Below are positions 7,156-14,025 of a stretch of 14,159 bases of DNA, one piece after another. This DNA is from DATGMS01 sp040905145. GTDB taxonomy: Bacteria > Bacteroidota > Bacteroidia > Cytophagales > Cyclobacteriaceae. The number at the start of each line of letters is the position of its first letter. The stretch's first letter is position 1. The translations under genes were made by a program, and so were the position numbers. Where the stretch lies: assembly GCA_040905145.1 (NCBI GenBank), contig JBBDSC010000236.1:1-14159 (forward strand), in the 5' to 3' direction. The notes under the pieces are model-generated. The model ran no database searches, had not been told where the DNA came from, and saw nothing but the letters and a program-made list of their open reading frames with translations.

Positions 7156-8073
7156 ATGAAAAAAGTGATTGCCTATATCCGCCTGACGCGGCCGGCAAAT
7201 ATAGTAACAGCAATAGCTGATATTCTTGCTGGGTTTGCTGTGTCAGGAGCAGCTATATTCCTTTTCCCCAATGAAGTCAACTTTTGGTCATCCTCCTCAA
7301 CCCCATTGAATTCCTTGCTTTGGCTATGCCTGGCTACCATAGGTTTGTATGGTGGTGGAGTTACATTTAACGATGTGTTTGATGCAGAGCTGGACCGTAA
7401 AGAAAGGCCGGAAAGACCCATACCAAGTGGGCAAGTTTCTGTCATAAGCGCAGCCATGATGGCTTCCATATTGTTGTTGATAGGAATCCTTGCTGCATGG
7501 CAAGTTTCTTTATTGAGTGGGGTTATTGCACTTGTAGTAGCGGCCTTATCGGTTCTTTATGATGCTTGGGGGAAACATCAGTTAATTCTTGGCCCCATAA
7601 ATATGGGATTATGCAGGTCGGGGAATTTGTTACTTGGCGTAAGCGCTGTACCCCTGATGGTTGGCGAAGTCTGGTATTTGGGGCTGATCCCTTTAATATA
7701 TATAGCGGCTATAACGATGATCAGCCGTGGAGAGGTGCATGGAGAAAACCGCAGGGCTTTGCAGGGAGGTATGGTCATGTATGGGGTAATTGTATTGGCA
7801 ATTTTTGTACTTTCCTTTTCTACCAATGGAAGTTGGTGGCAGGTCCTGCCATTTTTACTATTGCTTTCTTACCTGATATTTCCCCCTTTGCTGAAAGCTT
7901 TGAAAGATCAAAAGCCCCAATTGATCGGTAAGGCGGTAAAAGCAGGGATTATTTCCCTGATCGTAGTAAATGCTTCACTGGCTTCAGCTTATGCTGGATG
8001 GAAGTTTGGGGTACTGGTATTGTTACTTCTGCCCTTATCCTTATGGATAGCACGTAAATTTGCTGTTACCTAA
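7156..8073 (+). CDS. eboC: UbiA-like prenyltransferase EboC
   Basis: Polytopic inner-membrane protein of the UbiA superfamily, which moves prenyl groups from isoprenyl diphosphates to an acceptor using Mg2+. The first Asp-rich motif is intact, NDVFDAELD at 72-80, followed by RKERPERPIPSG. YDAWGK is at 135-140. The expected second DxxxD motif reads GEVHGEN (192-198), with Glu193 and Glu197 in place of aspartates. About eight or nine hydrophobic helices can be traced. A purine-rich AGGA at 7144-7147 precedes the ATG at good distance, unusual for this phylum. It starts 47 bp after eboB. As the only membrane protein of the set, it is the best candidate to anchor or move an intermediate at the membrane. 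Ebo name from synteny and the NMGLCRSG segment. Confidence 0.92.
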   Translation: MKKVIAYIRLTRPANIVTAIADILAGFAVSGAAIFLFPNEVNFWSSSSTPLNSLLWLCLATIGLYGGGVTFNDVFDAELDRKERPERPIPSGQVSVISAAMMASILLLIGILAAWQVSLLSGVIALVVAALSVLYDAWGKHQLILGPINMGLCRSGNLLLGVSAVPLMVGEVWYLGLIPLIYIAAITMISRGEVHGENRRALQGGMVMYGVIVLAIFVLSFSTNGSWWQVLPFLLLLSYLIFPPLLKALKDQKPQLIGKAVKAGIISLIVVNASLASAYAGWKFGVLVLLLLPLSLWIARKFAVT

Positions 8074-8103
8074 TCTGAAGGAGAAAGAAATCGATTATTG
8101 AGG

Positions 8104-8126
8104 AACTCTATTTTCGAAATGGAGTT
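8104..8126 (+). promoter_or_regulatory. Ten-pair hairpin in the eboC-eboD gap
   Basis: AACTCTATTT (8104-8113) pairs with AAATGGAGTT (8117-8126) over ten positions, one of them T:G, with a 3-nt loop TCG. It lies in the 74-bp gap between the eboC stop and the eboD start, the widest gap in the operon. No T-run follows, so it is not a standard terminator; it may stabilise or process the mRNA. Confidence 0.5.
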
Positions 8127-8147
8127 ATTAAACATATAGAGAAGAAA

Positions 8148-9296
8148 ATGGAAAAAACAATTGAACAAGCCTTTGCTGTGCCGTTTCATTACCGGGTTTG
8201 TTTTTCAGAAAATATATTCGAAGAGGAGAATACCTTATTGGCCAAACTTTTGGGCAAAGAAAAAAAACCAAAAATTTTTGTGGTAATCGATGGAGGGGTA
8301 GTTAAGGCCCATCCTGGCCTTATAAACCAGATTAAGGTTTATGCAACAGCTTTTGAAGAAGACTTTACGCTTTGTGCTGAGCCGATGATTGTTCCGGGTG
8401 GTGAGCAGGCCAAAAATGAGCAGCATCATTTTCGTGCCATACTTGATGCCACTAATACCTATGGGATTGACCGACATTCCTATATTATTGCTATAGGAGG
8501 AGGTGCGGTGATTGATATGGTGGGCTTTTCTTCGGCCATTGCCCACAGGGGCATTCGTCATATCCGCATTCCTACCACAGTACTTGCCCAAAATGATGCC
8601 GGCATAGGCGTAAAAAACGGAATCAATGTCTATGGTAAAAAAAACTACCTCGGCACATTTGCCCCACCCTATGCCGTCATCAATGATTCTACTTTTTTAA
8701 AAACACTGAACGATAAGGATTGGCGGTGTGGAATATCCGAAGCCATCAAAGTAAGTCTGATCAAAGAGCCCGATTTTTTTCATTGGCTGGAGGCGCATAT
8801 CGACCAGTTGAATTCCAGGGAAATGCCCCCTATGGAAGAATTGATCTACCGTTGTGCAGCCCTTCATTTGGAACATATTGCGGGTAAGGATCCTTTTGAA
8901 GCCGGTTCTTCACGGCCTTTGGATTTTGGGCATTGGGCTGCACATAAGTTGGAGCATATGACCAACTTCAGGATACGCCATGGAGAGGCTGTTGCCATAG
9001 GGGTAGCCTTGGATTCAACCTATTCCTGCTTGAAAGGAATGCTTTCCCAAGATGAATTGAAAAGGATCATTCACCTGATCAAAGCATTGGGTTTTGTGTT
9101 GTATGTACCCGAATTGTCCGGTGAAGCCCTTTTAGAAGGGCTGGAGGAATTCCGAGAGCACCTTGGGGGCGAATTGACCATTATGCTATTGCAGGGAATT
9201 GGCCGTGGGGTAGAAGTGCATGAAATGAACGGGGATCTGATCCTTCAGTCCGCCAATAGATTAAAGGCTTTTATGGATGAAAAAATAGCCGTATAA
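8148..9296 (+). CDS. eboD: 3-dehydroquinate synthase-like sugar phosphate cyclase EboD
   Basis: Homolog of 3-dehydroquinate synthase/sugar-phosphate cyclases (NAD+ and divalent metal enzymes). GGGAVIDMVGF (117-127) is the NAD-binding region and PTTVLAQNDAGIG (142-154) the substrate loop. Likely metal ligands are Glu198 (ISEAIK), His262 (DFGHWAAH) and His278 (RHGEAV). The usual LNFGH of true DHQ synthases is LDFGH here (Asp259), and the VGGK of that family reads IGVK, so the product is probably not dehydroquinate. Length 382 is slightly above the norm. A separate aroB elsewhere would be expected. Its TAA shares one base with the eboE ATG (TAATG), so eboE is likely translated by coupling. In the ebo set it may make a cyclic polyol-like moiety; that is inference. 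Confidence 0.92.
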   Translation: MEKTIEQAFAVPFHYRVCFSENIFEEENTLLAKLLGKEKKPKIFVVIDGGVVKAHPGLINQIKVYATAFEEDFTLCAEPMIVPGGEQAKNEQHHFRAILDATNTYGIDRHSYIIAIGGGAVIDMVGFSSAIAHRGIRHIRIPTTVLAQNDAGIGVKNGINVYGKKNYLGTFAPPYAVINDSTFLKTLNDKDWRCGISEAIKVSLIKEPDFFHWLEAHIDQLNSREMPPMEELIYRCAALHLEHIAGKDPFEAGSSRPLDFGHWAAHKLEHMTNFRIRHGEAVAIGVALDSTYSCLKGMLSQDELKRIIHLIKALGFVLYVPELSGEALLEGLEEFREHLGGELTIMLLQGIGRGVEVHEMNGDLILQSANRLKAFMDEKIAV

Positions 9297-10507
9297 TGAT
9301 CAAAGATGGATTTCATTTAACTTACTGCACTAATATTCATCCCGGCGAGAGTTGGGAAGAAACTTTTAACAATCTCAAACATCACGTTCCCGATATAAAG
9401 CAGCAACTGACTCATGGCAAGTCCTTTGGTATAGGATTGCGTTTGTCCAATGAAGCAAGTCTGGAATTGGGCAAGGAAGAAAAGCTGAGGGAATTTAAAT
9501 CTTGGTTACAAGTCCATGATTCCTATGTTTTCACTTTTAATGGATTTCCCTATGGCGGATTTCACCGTCAGGTAGTAAAAGATCAGGTACACCATCCGGA
9601 CTGGACCACCAGGGAAAGACGGGATTATACATTCCGTCTTTTCGTTATATTGGACGCCTTGCTTCCTGAGGGAATGGATGGAGGTATTTCCACTTCTCCA
9701 CTTTCCTACAAATTTTGGCACAAAAATGACCTGGAAATAAAGGAGGCTAGAAGAAAATCCGTTGTGCATCTGGCCGAAGTTGCGGCCAAACTATACGAGA
9801 TCCGGCAACAGAGCGGCAAAGTTTTACACCTGGATATAGAGCCGGAACCGGATGGTTTGTTGGAAAACACACAGGATGTGGTTGATTTTTACCGGAACTC
9901 GCTTATTCCTATTGGCAAGGATTTTTTAGCCGAACATTTGAACCTTTCTGAGGAAGAATCAGAAAAATGCCTGAAAGAACACATCAGGATTTGTTATGAT
10001 GTATGTCATTTTGCTGTGGTATATGAGAAGCCCCATGAGACTTTTGCGGCATTTAAAGCCGAAGGGATACAAGTGGGTAAAATCCAAATCAGCGCTGCCC
10101 TCAAACTGGATCTGCCAACTGATGCCCAGCAAAGAAGAGAAATAGGAACCTTATTGTTGCCTTTTGCGGAATCCACTTACCTGCACCAGGTAGTTGCCTG
10201 GGATGCCAAGGGGAAACTGAAGGCTTACCGGGATCTTCCTTTGGCACTTACCAACCTATCGCAAACACAGGCCCAAGAATGGCGTATCCATTTTCATGTG
10301 CCTGTATTTTTGGAGCGCTATGGAAAACTGGTATCAACACAATTGGAAATTTTAGAGGTATTGGATTTTATTCAAACAGAAAAAATAACCAACCATTTGG
10401 AAGTGGAAACCTATACTTGGGAGGTATTACCTGAGGATATTAATCTCGATCTTACCCACTCCATTATAAGGGAGCTTCAATGGGTAATTGAAAATATGGA
10501 TCAATGA
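9296..10507 (+). CDS. eboE: Metabolite traffic protein EboE (TIM-barrel)
   Basis: EboE family protein, a predicted TIM barrel related to xylose-isomerase-like sugar isomerases/endonuclease IV folds. Motifs visible: the N-terminal DGFHLTYCTNIHPGESW segment, FNGFPYG (81-87), HLDIEPEPDG (178-187), YDVCHFAV (234-241) and GKIQISAAL (261-269). The acidic and His residues in these (Glu182, Asp235, His238) sit where barrel enzymes hold their metal. Length 403 is typical. No signal peptide or membrane helix. It begins with a one-base overlap to eboD and its stop overlaps the eboF start by four bases (10504-10507), so D, E and F form a coupled block. The reaction is unknown; the family name reflects the role of the ebo cluster in metabolite movement to the periplasm in Nostoc. 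Confidence 0.93.
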   Translation: MIKDGFHLTYCTNIHPGESWEETFNNLKHHVPDIKQQLTHGKSFGIGLRLSNEASLELGKEEKLREFKSWLQVHDSYVFTFNGFPYGGFHRQVVKDQVHHPDWTTRERRDYTFRLFVILDALLPEGMDGGISTSPLSYKFWHKNDLEIKEARRKSVVHLAEVAAKLYEIRQQSGKVLHLDIEPEPDGLLENTQDVVDFYRNSLIPIGKDFLAEHLNLSEEESEKCLKEHIRICYDVCHFAVVYEKPHETFAAFKAEGIQVGKIQISAALKLDLPTDAQQRREIGTLLLPFAESTYLHQVVAWDAKGKLKAYRDLPLALTNLSQTQAQEWRIHFHVPVFLERYGKLVSTQLEILEVLDFIQTEKITNHLEVETYTWEVLPEDINLDLTHSIIRELQWVIENMDQ

Positions 10508-11895
10508 AAAAAACAGTGGTATTGAATGTGGTGGCTTTGTCGGGCCGGGTCATTGGGGAGCATACCCCTTTTTTGAAAGAATGGATTGCCAAGGGAAAGA
10601 AAGCCACGATCAATCCGGTATTACCTGCAGTGACCTGCTCTTCCCAATCTGTTTACCTTACAGGAAAGCATCCTTCAGAAAATGGTATTGTTGGCAATGG
10701 CTGGTATTTTCGTGATACCTGTGAAATCAGAAACTGGCACCAGTCCAACCATCTGGTCCAGGCATCCAAGGTTTGGGATGAAGCAAAAAGGCGTGACCCC
10801 AATTTTACCTGTGCCAATATGTTTTGGTGGTATAACATGTATTCCACTGCGGATATTTCAGTGACCCCCCGGCCACTGTACCCCTCAGACGGAAGAAAAT
10901 TACCCGACATCCATAGTCATCCCATGAATTTGAGGGATCGGTTGCAAAAGGAGTTGGGGCAGTTTCCGCTTTTTTCGTTTTGGGGACCCAATGCCAATAT
11001 AGCATCCACCCGCTGGATCGCAGAGGCCTCCAAAAAGGTGGATGAATGGAACGATCCTACGCTTACGCTTATTTATCTCCCCCATCTGGATTATAACCTG
11101 CAAAGGTGCGGTATCGACTACTCCAAGATTGGCAAAGATCTGGAGGAAATCGATGAGTTATGCAAGGACCTGATTACTTATTATGAAAAACAAGGGGCAG
11201 AAGTCATCCTGCTTTCTGAATATGGCATCACCAGCGTCAATAATCCAATCCATATCAACCGGGTGTTGAGGAATGAAGGGTATATTGCGGTCAAAGATGA
11301 ACTGGGGCTGGAAACTCTGGATGCGGGGACCTGTAGGGCTTTTGCTGTTACTGACCACCAGTTGGCCCATGTGTATGTGAAAGACAAGGAGGATCTCCCT
11401 GCAGTAAAAAAACTGTTGGAGAATACTTCTGGGATCGAAATGGTATTGGATGAAAAAGGGAAAGAAGATTATCACCTGAACCATGATAGGGCAGGAGATT
11501 TGGTGGCCGTGGCTGACAAAAGCTCCTGGTTTACCTATTATTACTGGCTGGATGATGCGAGGGCCCCAGACTATGCCCGTACAGTGGCCATTCACAATAA
11601 ACCGGGATTTGATCCTGTAGAAGTTTTTGCCGATCCTAAAATCAGGTTTTTAAAAGCCAAGGTGGGAATGAAGGTGCTGAAGAAAAAGCTGGGCTTCCGA
11701 TATTTAATGGACGTTATTCCGTTGGATGCCAGTCTGGTCAAAGGTTCACATGGTAGGATCAGTGAGGATCCAATGGACCATCCAATATTGGTTACCAAGA
11801 ATTCTTCATTGTTAAAAGATTCAGTTGCTGAACCAACTGATATTTATAGCTTTATCTTGGATCATGTGTTTCGGGATCAAAAAACCGTAGATTGA
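10504..11895 (+). CDS. eboF: Alkaline-phosphatase-superfamily protein EboF (NPP-like)
   Basis: Member of the type I phosphodiesterase/nucleotide pyrophosphatase fold. The nucleophile region reads LPAVTCSSQSVYLTG (40-54), with Thr44 the likely nucleophile. The metal sites differ from active NPP enzymes: the first strand has LNVV with Asn8 where Asp is usual; the DxxxH pair reads LDYNLQ with Asp196 kept but Gln200 at the His position; and the DHG motif reads SEYG (238-241, Glu239-Tyr240). GSHG near residue 418 keeps a His. From memory these features recur in EboF relatives, so they would be a family trait and not damage. No signal peptide is seen, so it probably acts in the cytoplasm. Length 463 is typical and the gene is last in the coupled D-E-F block. 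Its substrate may be a phosphoester or AMP-linked intermediate. Confidence 0.9.
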   Translation: MKKTVVLNVVALSGRVIGEHTPFLKEWIAKGKKATINPVLPAVTCSSQSVYLTGKHPSENGIVGNGWYFRDTCEIRNWHQSNHLVQASKVWDEAKRRDPNFTCANMFWWYNMYSTADISVTPRPLYPSDGRKLPDIHSHPMNLRDRLQKELGQFPLFSFWGPNANIASTRWIAEASKKVDEWNDPTLTLIYLPHLDYNLQRCGIDYSKIGKDLEEIDELCKDLITYYEKQGAEVILLSEYGITSVNNPIHINRVLRNEGYIAVKDELGLETLDAGTCRAFAVTDHQLAHVYVKDKEDLPAVKKLLENTSGIEMVLDEKGKEDYHLNHDRAGDLVAVADKSSWFTYYYWLDDARAPDYARTVAIHNKPGFDPVEVFADPKIRFLKAKVGMKVLKKKLGFRYLMDVIPLDASLVKGSHGRISEDPMDHPILVTKNSSLLKDSVAEPTDIYSFILDHVFRDQKTVD

Positions 11896-11954
11896 TTGGC
11901 ATTGACAGGCTATGAATTGTGGATTTATCAATTAAGGTTTATGGCCAGGATCAG

Positions 11955-12072
11955 ATATGGAATATAATGGAATGGTGGAATGCTGGGATGTACCTCATTC
12001 CAATTCCCAACGTCAACGGAATGTATCATCCAAAGAGCCATCCTTTCGTTCCATTATTCCACTATTCCCATT
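11955..12072. repeat. Octamer words (TGGTGGAA / TTCCATTA) as inverted arms
   Basis: Left arm: ATATGGAA (11955-11962), TAATGGAA (11965-11972), TGGTGGAA (11973-11980), TGCTGGGA (11981-11988). Right arm, opposite orientation: TTCCATTA (12049-12056), TTCCACTA (12057-12064), TTCCCATT (12065-12072). TAATGGAA and TTCCATTA are exact complements. Inside, CATTCC (11996-12001) and GGAATG (12018-12023) also pair. This large imperfect palindrome lies between eboF and the next gene and could end ebo transcription, although it lacks a classic T-run. Confidence 0.75.
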
Positions 12073-12093
12073 AAAATATAACCAAGTTCAGGT

Positions 12094-12468
12094 ATGAGAA
12101 TAGCAACAAGCATCTTTTTTGGCATTTGGAGCCTCCTGTTTATTATCAGTGCTTATCTGCAGTTGAATGATATTGATTCTTGGGTATGGGTAATCATTTA
12201 TCTTATTGCCGCGGTAATGTCGGCGCTTGCCGCGATGCAACGGTACCCGCTGACTCCCCTGATAATTGGAACAGTCCTTTGTCTTATAGGAGTTGTTTAT
12301 TTCTTTCCCCCTTCCGTGGGTGAATGGATAGCCCAGGAATGGCAACAACAGGATTTGACTATGAAGACAATGGCCATGGAAGAGGCCAGGGAGTCGTTTG
12401 GATTGCTGTTGATCGCTATTGTTTTTAGCGTGGCCATTTTTATGGGGTGGCGGAAAAGAAAAACATGA
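12094..12468 (+). CDS. TMEM220-family membrane protein
   Basis: Small integral membrane protein of 124 residues with four predicted helices at about 3-22, 30-48, 54-71 and 102-119. The QLND motif after helix 1 (23-26) and MEEARESFG before helix 4 (95-103) are the conserved features of the transmembrane 220 family. The positively charged end RKRKT suggests that the C terminus faces the cytoplasm. Function of the family is unknown. AGGT stands a few bases before the ATG. It is 198 bp from eboF with a palindromic repeat between, so it is probably not part of the ebo operon. Its stop codon lies inside the first unit of the following AT-rich heptamer array. Confidence 0.88.
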   Translation: MRIATSIFFGIWSLLFIISAYLQLNDIDSWVWVIIYLIAAVMSALAAMQRYPLTPLIIGTVLCLIGVVYFFPPSVGEWIAQEWQQQDLTMKTMAMEEARESFGLLLIAIVFSVAIFMGWRKRKT

Positions 12469-12538
12469 ATTACAAGTTATAATTAAAAGTGATGAGTTAT
12501 CAATTATTATAATTTATAATTCATTATTTATAATTAAT
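12465..12538. repeat. AT-rich heptamer words in inverted arms (ATGAATT / AATTCAT)
   Basis: Left: ATGAATT (12465-12471), ACAAGTT (12472-12478), ATAATTA (12479-12485). Right: AATTTAT, AATTCAT, TATTTAT, AATTAAT, four contiguous 7-bp units at 12511-12538. AATTCAT is the exact reverse complement of the first left unit. The left arm includes the TMEM220 stop codon. At this AT content some periodicity will arise by chance, so this array is weaker than the GC-rich ones. Confidence 0.55.
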
Positions 12539-12572
12539 TTAGTCAACAATAATACAGAAATCAACCATAGAA

Positions 12573-13571
12573 ATGAGAAAAAGATACGATGTAGTAGGCA
12601 TTGGAAATGCCTTGGTGGACATTGAATTTAGGGTAAAAGAGGAGTTCTTCATCGCCAATAAGATTGAAAAGGGATTGATGACCTTGGTGGATGAAGATCG
12701 ACAAAATCACCTGATGAATGTGATCAGAACCGAAGAAGCCAAGAAGCAATGTGGAGGCTCAGCGGCCAACACGGTGATAGCCGTTAGTCAGTTTGGAGGC
12801 AATTCCTACTACAGTTGCAAGGTAGCCAATGATGAATTGGGCCATTTTTTCATCAATGATATGAAAGAGGCAGGGGTGGACAATAACCTGAACCCTGAAA
12901 AGCTGGAAAGTGGGATCACGGGCAAATGTTTGGTGATGGTAACCGAAGATGCCGAAAGGACCATGAATACCTTCTTGGGTGTAACCCAAAATTTCTCCAC
13001 CCAAGAAGTGAATGAAGTGGCTATTAAGGATGCCAAATATGTGTACATAGAAGGTTATCTGGTGACCTCTGAAAATGGCAGGAAAGCCATGCAGCTTGCT
13101 AAGAAAGTAGCGGAAGAAAATGGCTCCAAAGTCGCGTTGACCTTTTCTGATCCTGCCATGGTAAAATATTTCAAGGAAGGCTTTGATGAGGTGATTGGCG
13201 CTAGTGTGGACTTGCTTTTTGCCAATGAAGAAGAGGCCAAGATCTTTACCGGCAAAGATGATTTGATAGAAGCCCGGGAAGAATTAAAGAAAGTGGCCAA
13301 GCATTTTGTTATAACCCAAGGGAAAAACGGGGCAATGATTTTTGATGGGGATACTTTTATTGATATTGAACCGTACAAGACTATTGCCATTGACAGCAAC
13401 GGCGCCGGAGATATGTTTGCGGGCGCCTTCATTTATGGGATTACCAACGGTCATTCCTATGCCTCCAGCGGAAAGCTGGCAAGTATGGCTTCCTCCAAAA
13501 TAGTCGGCCAGTTTGGTCCACGATTAAAATGGCATCAGGCAAAGGAAGTATTAGGAAAATTAAACCCGTAA
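12573..13571 (+). CDS. Adenosine kinase (PfkB/ribokinase family)
   Basis: Phosphorylates a nucleoside, most likely adenosine to AMP, in purine salvage; cytoplasmic. The N-terminal GIGNALVDIE (9-18) and GGSAANTV (61-68) are the substrate-side PfkB signature. DSNGAGDMFAGAF (274-286) is the second PfkB signature, with the anion hole and catalytic Asp280. The overall pattern, including TFLGVTQNF and YIEGYLVT in the middle, matches Bacteroidota/proteobacterial adenosine kinases more than fructokinases or ribokinases; a related sugar kinase remains possible. At 332 residues the length is normal. The start is the only ATG close to the first conserved strand; no strong Shine-Dalgarno precedes it. It lies 104 bp from TMEM220 with a repeat between, so it is probably its own unit. 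Confidence 0.88.
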   Translation: MRKRYDVVGIGNALVDIEFRVKEEFFIANKIEKGLMTLVDEDRQNHLMNVIRTEEAKKQCGGSAANTVIAVSQFGGNSYYSCKVANDELGHFFINDMKEAGVDNNLNPEKLESGITGKCLVMVTEDAERTMNTFLGVTQNFSTQEVNEVAIKDAKYVYIEGYLVTSENGRKAMQLAKKVAEENGSKVALTFSDPAMVKYFKEGFDEVIGASVDLLFANEEEAKIFTGKDDLIEAREELKKVAKHFVITQGKNGAMIFDGDTFIDIEPYKTIAIDSNGAGDMFAGAFIYGITNGHSYASSGKLASMASSKIVGQFGPRLKWHQAKEVLGKLNP

Positions 13572-13695
13572 GATGGGCTTCTCAGGGTAAAATTTACAGT
13601 TGACAGACATGGTCTAAAGCCAACTATCTGCGGCACGCGTTTTATTTTATAGGACCTTGAAAATTAAGCTTGTTGTGCTTCCAAAACCAGGAGAA

Positions 13696-13770
13696 AATCC
13701 CGGAGAGATGGCAGGATTATAGAAAGGCAGGTTAATCAATGTACAAAAGTCCCAAAGGGATGACAGATTT
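13696..13770. repeat. Diverged direct repeat, REP-like (TCCCAAAGGGA core)
   Basis: A 23-bp segment at 13696-13718 (AATCCCGGAGAGATGGCAG...) recurs at 13748-13770 (AGTCCCAAAGGGATGACAG...). Over the first 19 positions the five differences are all A/G transitions. The second copy has a perfect small hairpin TCCC-AAA-GGGA. The 52-bp offset and shape suggest a repetitive extragenic element or remnant of an interspersed repeat. Confidence 0.55.
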
Positions 13771-13892
13771 TGGGCATGTAGCAACGCCTTCCTTGCCTTT
13801 ACTGTCCAAACTATATCCCCGATGAGGTGCATTGAGGAAAGGATCTTCAGTGAGAACACTGATGATGTTTCATCGGAATTACAGTAAAAGCA

Positions 13893-13919
13893 CCACAGAT
13901 AGCACAGATTAACACAGAT
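13893..13919. repeat. CACAGAT word cluster (three copies)
   Basis: CCACAGAT (13893-13900), GCACAGAT (13902-13909) and ACACAGAT (13912-13919), spaced 9 and 10 bp. The last copy runs into CAGATG-AA-CATCTG (13915-13928), a perfect 6-bp inverted repeat. The word is familiar from intergenic repeats in many Bacteroidota genomes (from memory). Confidence 0.7.
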
Positions 13920-13963
13920 GAACATCTGGATCAATCTGGTGAAGAACAACTAAAAGCAAGCAA

Positions 13964-14004
13964 CATTGAGTATTGATATGGTATATTGAATATTGAGCAT
14001 TAAA
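13964..14004. repeat. Heptamer array (TATTGAR), five units with one 6-bp slip
   Basis: CATTGAG, TATTGAT (13964-13977), a 6-bp interruption, then TATTGAA, TATTGAG, CATTAAA (13984-14004). It lies just beyond the stop of the partial gene at the right edge. Confidence 0.7.
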
Positions 14005-14025
14005 AAAGTTTAGAAAAGAAAAAAA

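Larger units (their letters stand above)
13572..14025. other. Repeat-rich spacer between convergent genes
   Basis: 454 bp with no supported gene. It holds a duplicated REP-like element (13696-13770), a CACAGAT word cluster (13893-13919) and a TATTGA heptamer array (13964-14004). A minus-strand open frame across 13647-13949 is low-complexity, covers these repeats and does not look like a protein. No clear terminator for adenosine kinase was found. Confidence 0.6.

Noticed and set aside
6563..7213. Long minus-strand open frame (216 codons) opposite eboB and the start of eboC
   Set aside because: It is antisense to two well-supported genes, its translation has no family features and spans their gap; it is a shadow of codon bias.
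7566..7931. Plus-strand open frame of 121 codons inside eboC in another frame
   Set aside because: It lies wholly within the UbiA-like gene and its peptide is rich in Trp, Cys and Arg, typical of out-of-frame reading.
13647..13949. Minus-strand open frame of 100 codons right of adenosine kinase
   Set aside because: It translates the REP-like duplication and CACAGAT repeat; no protein-like conservation pattern is visible.
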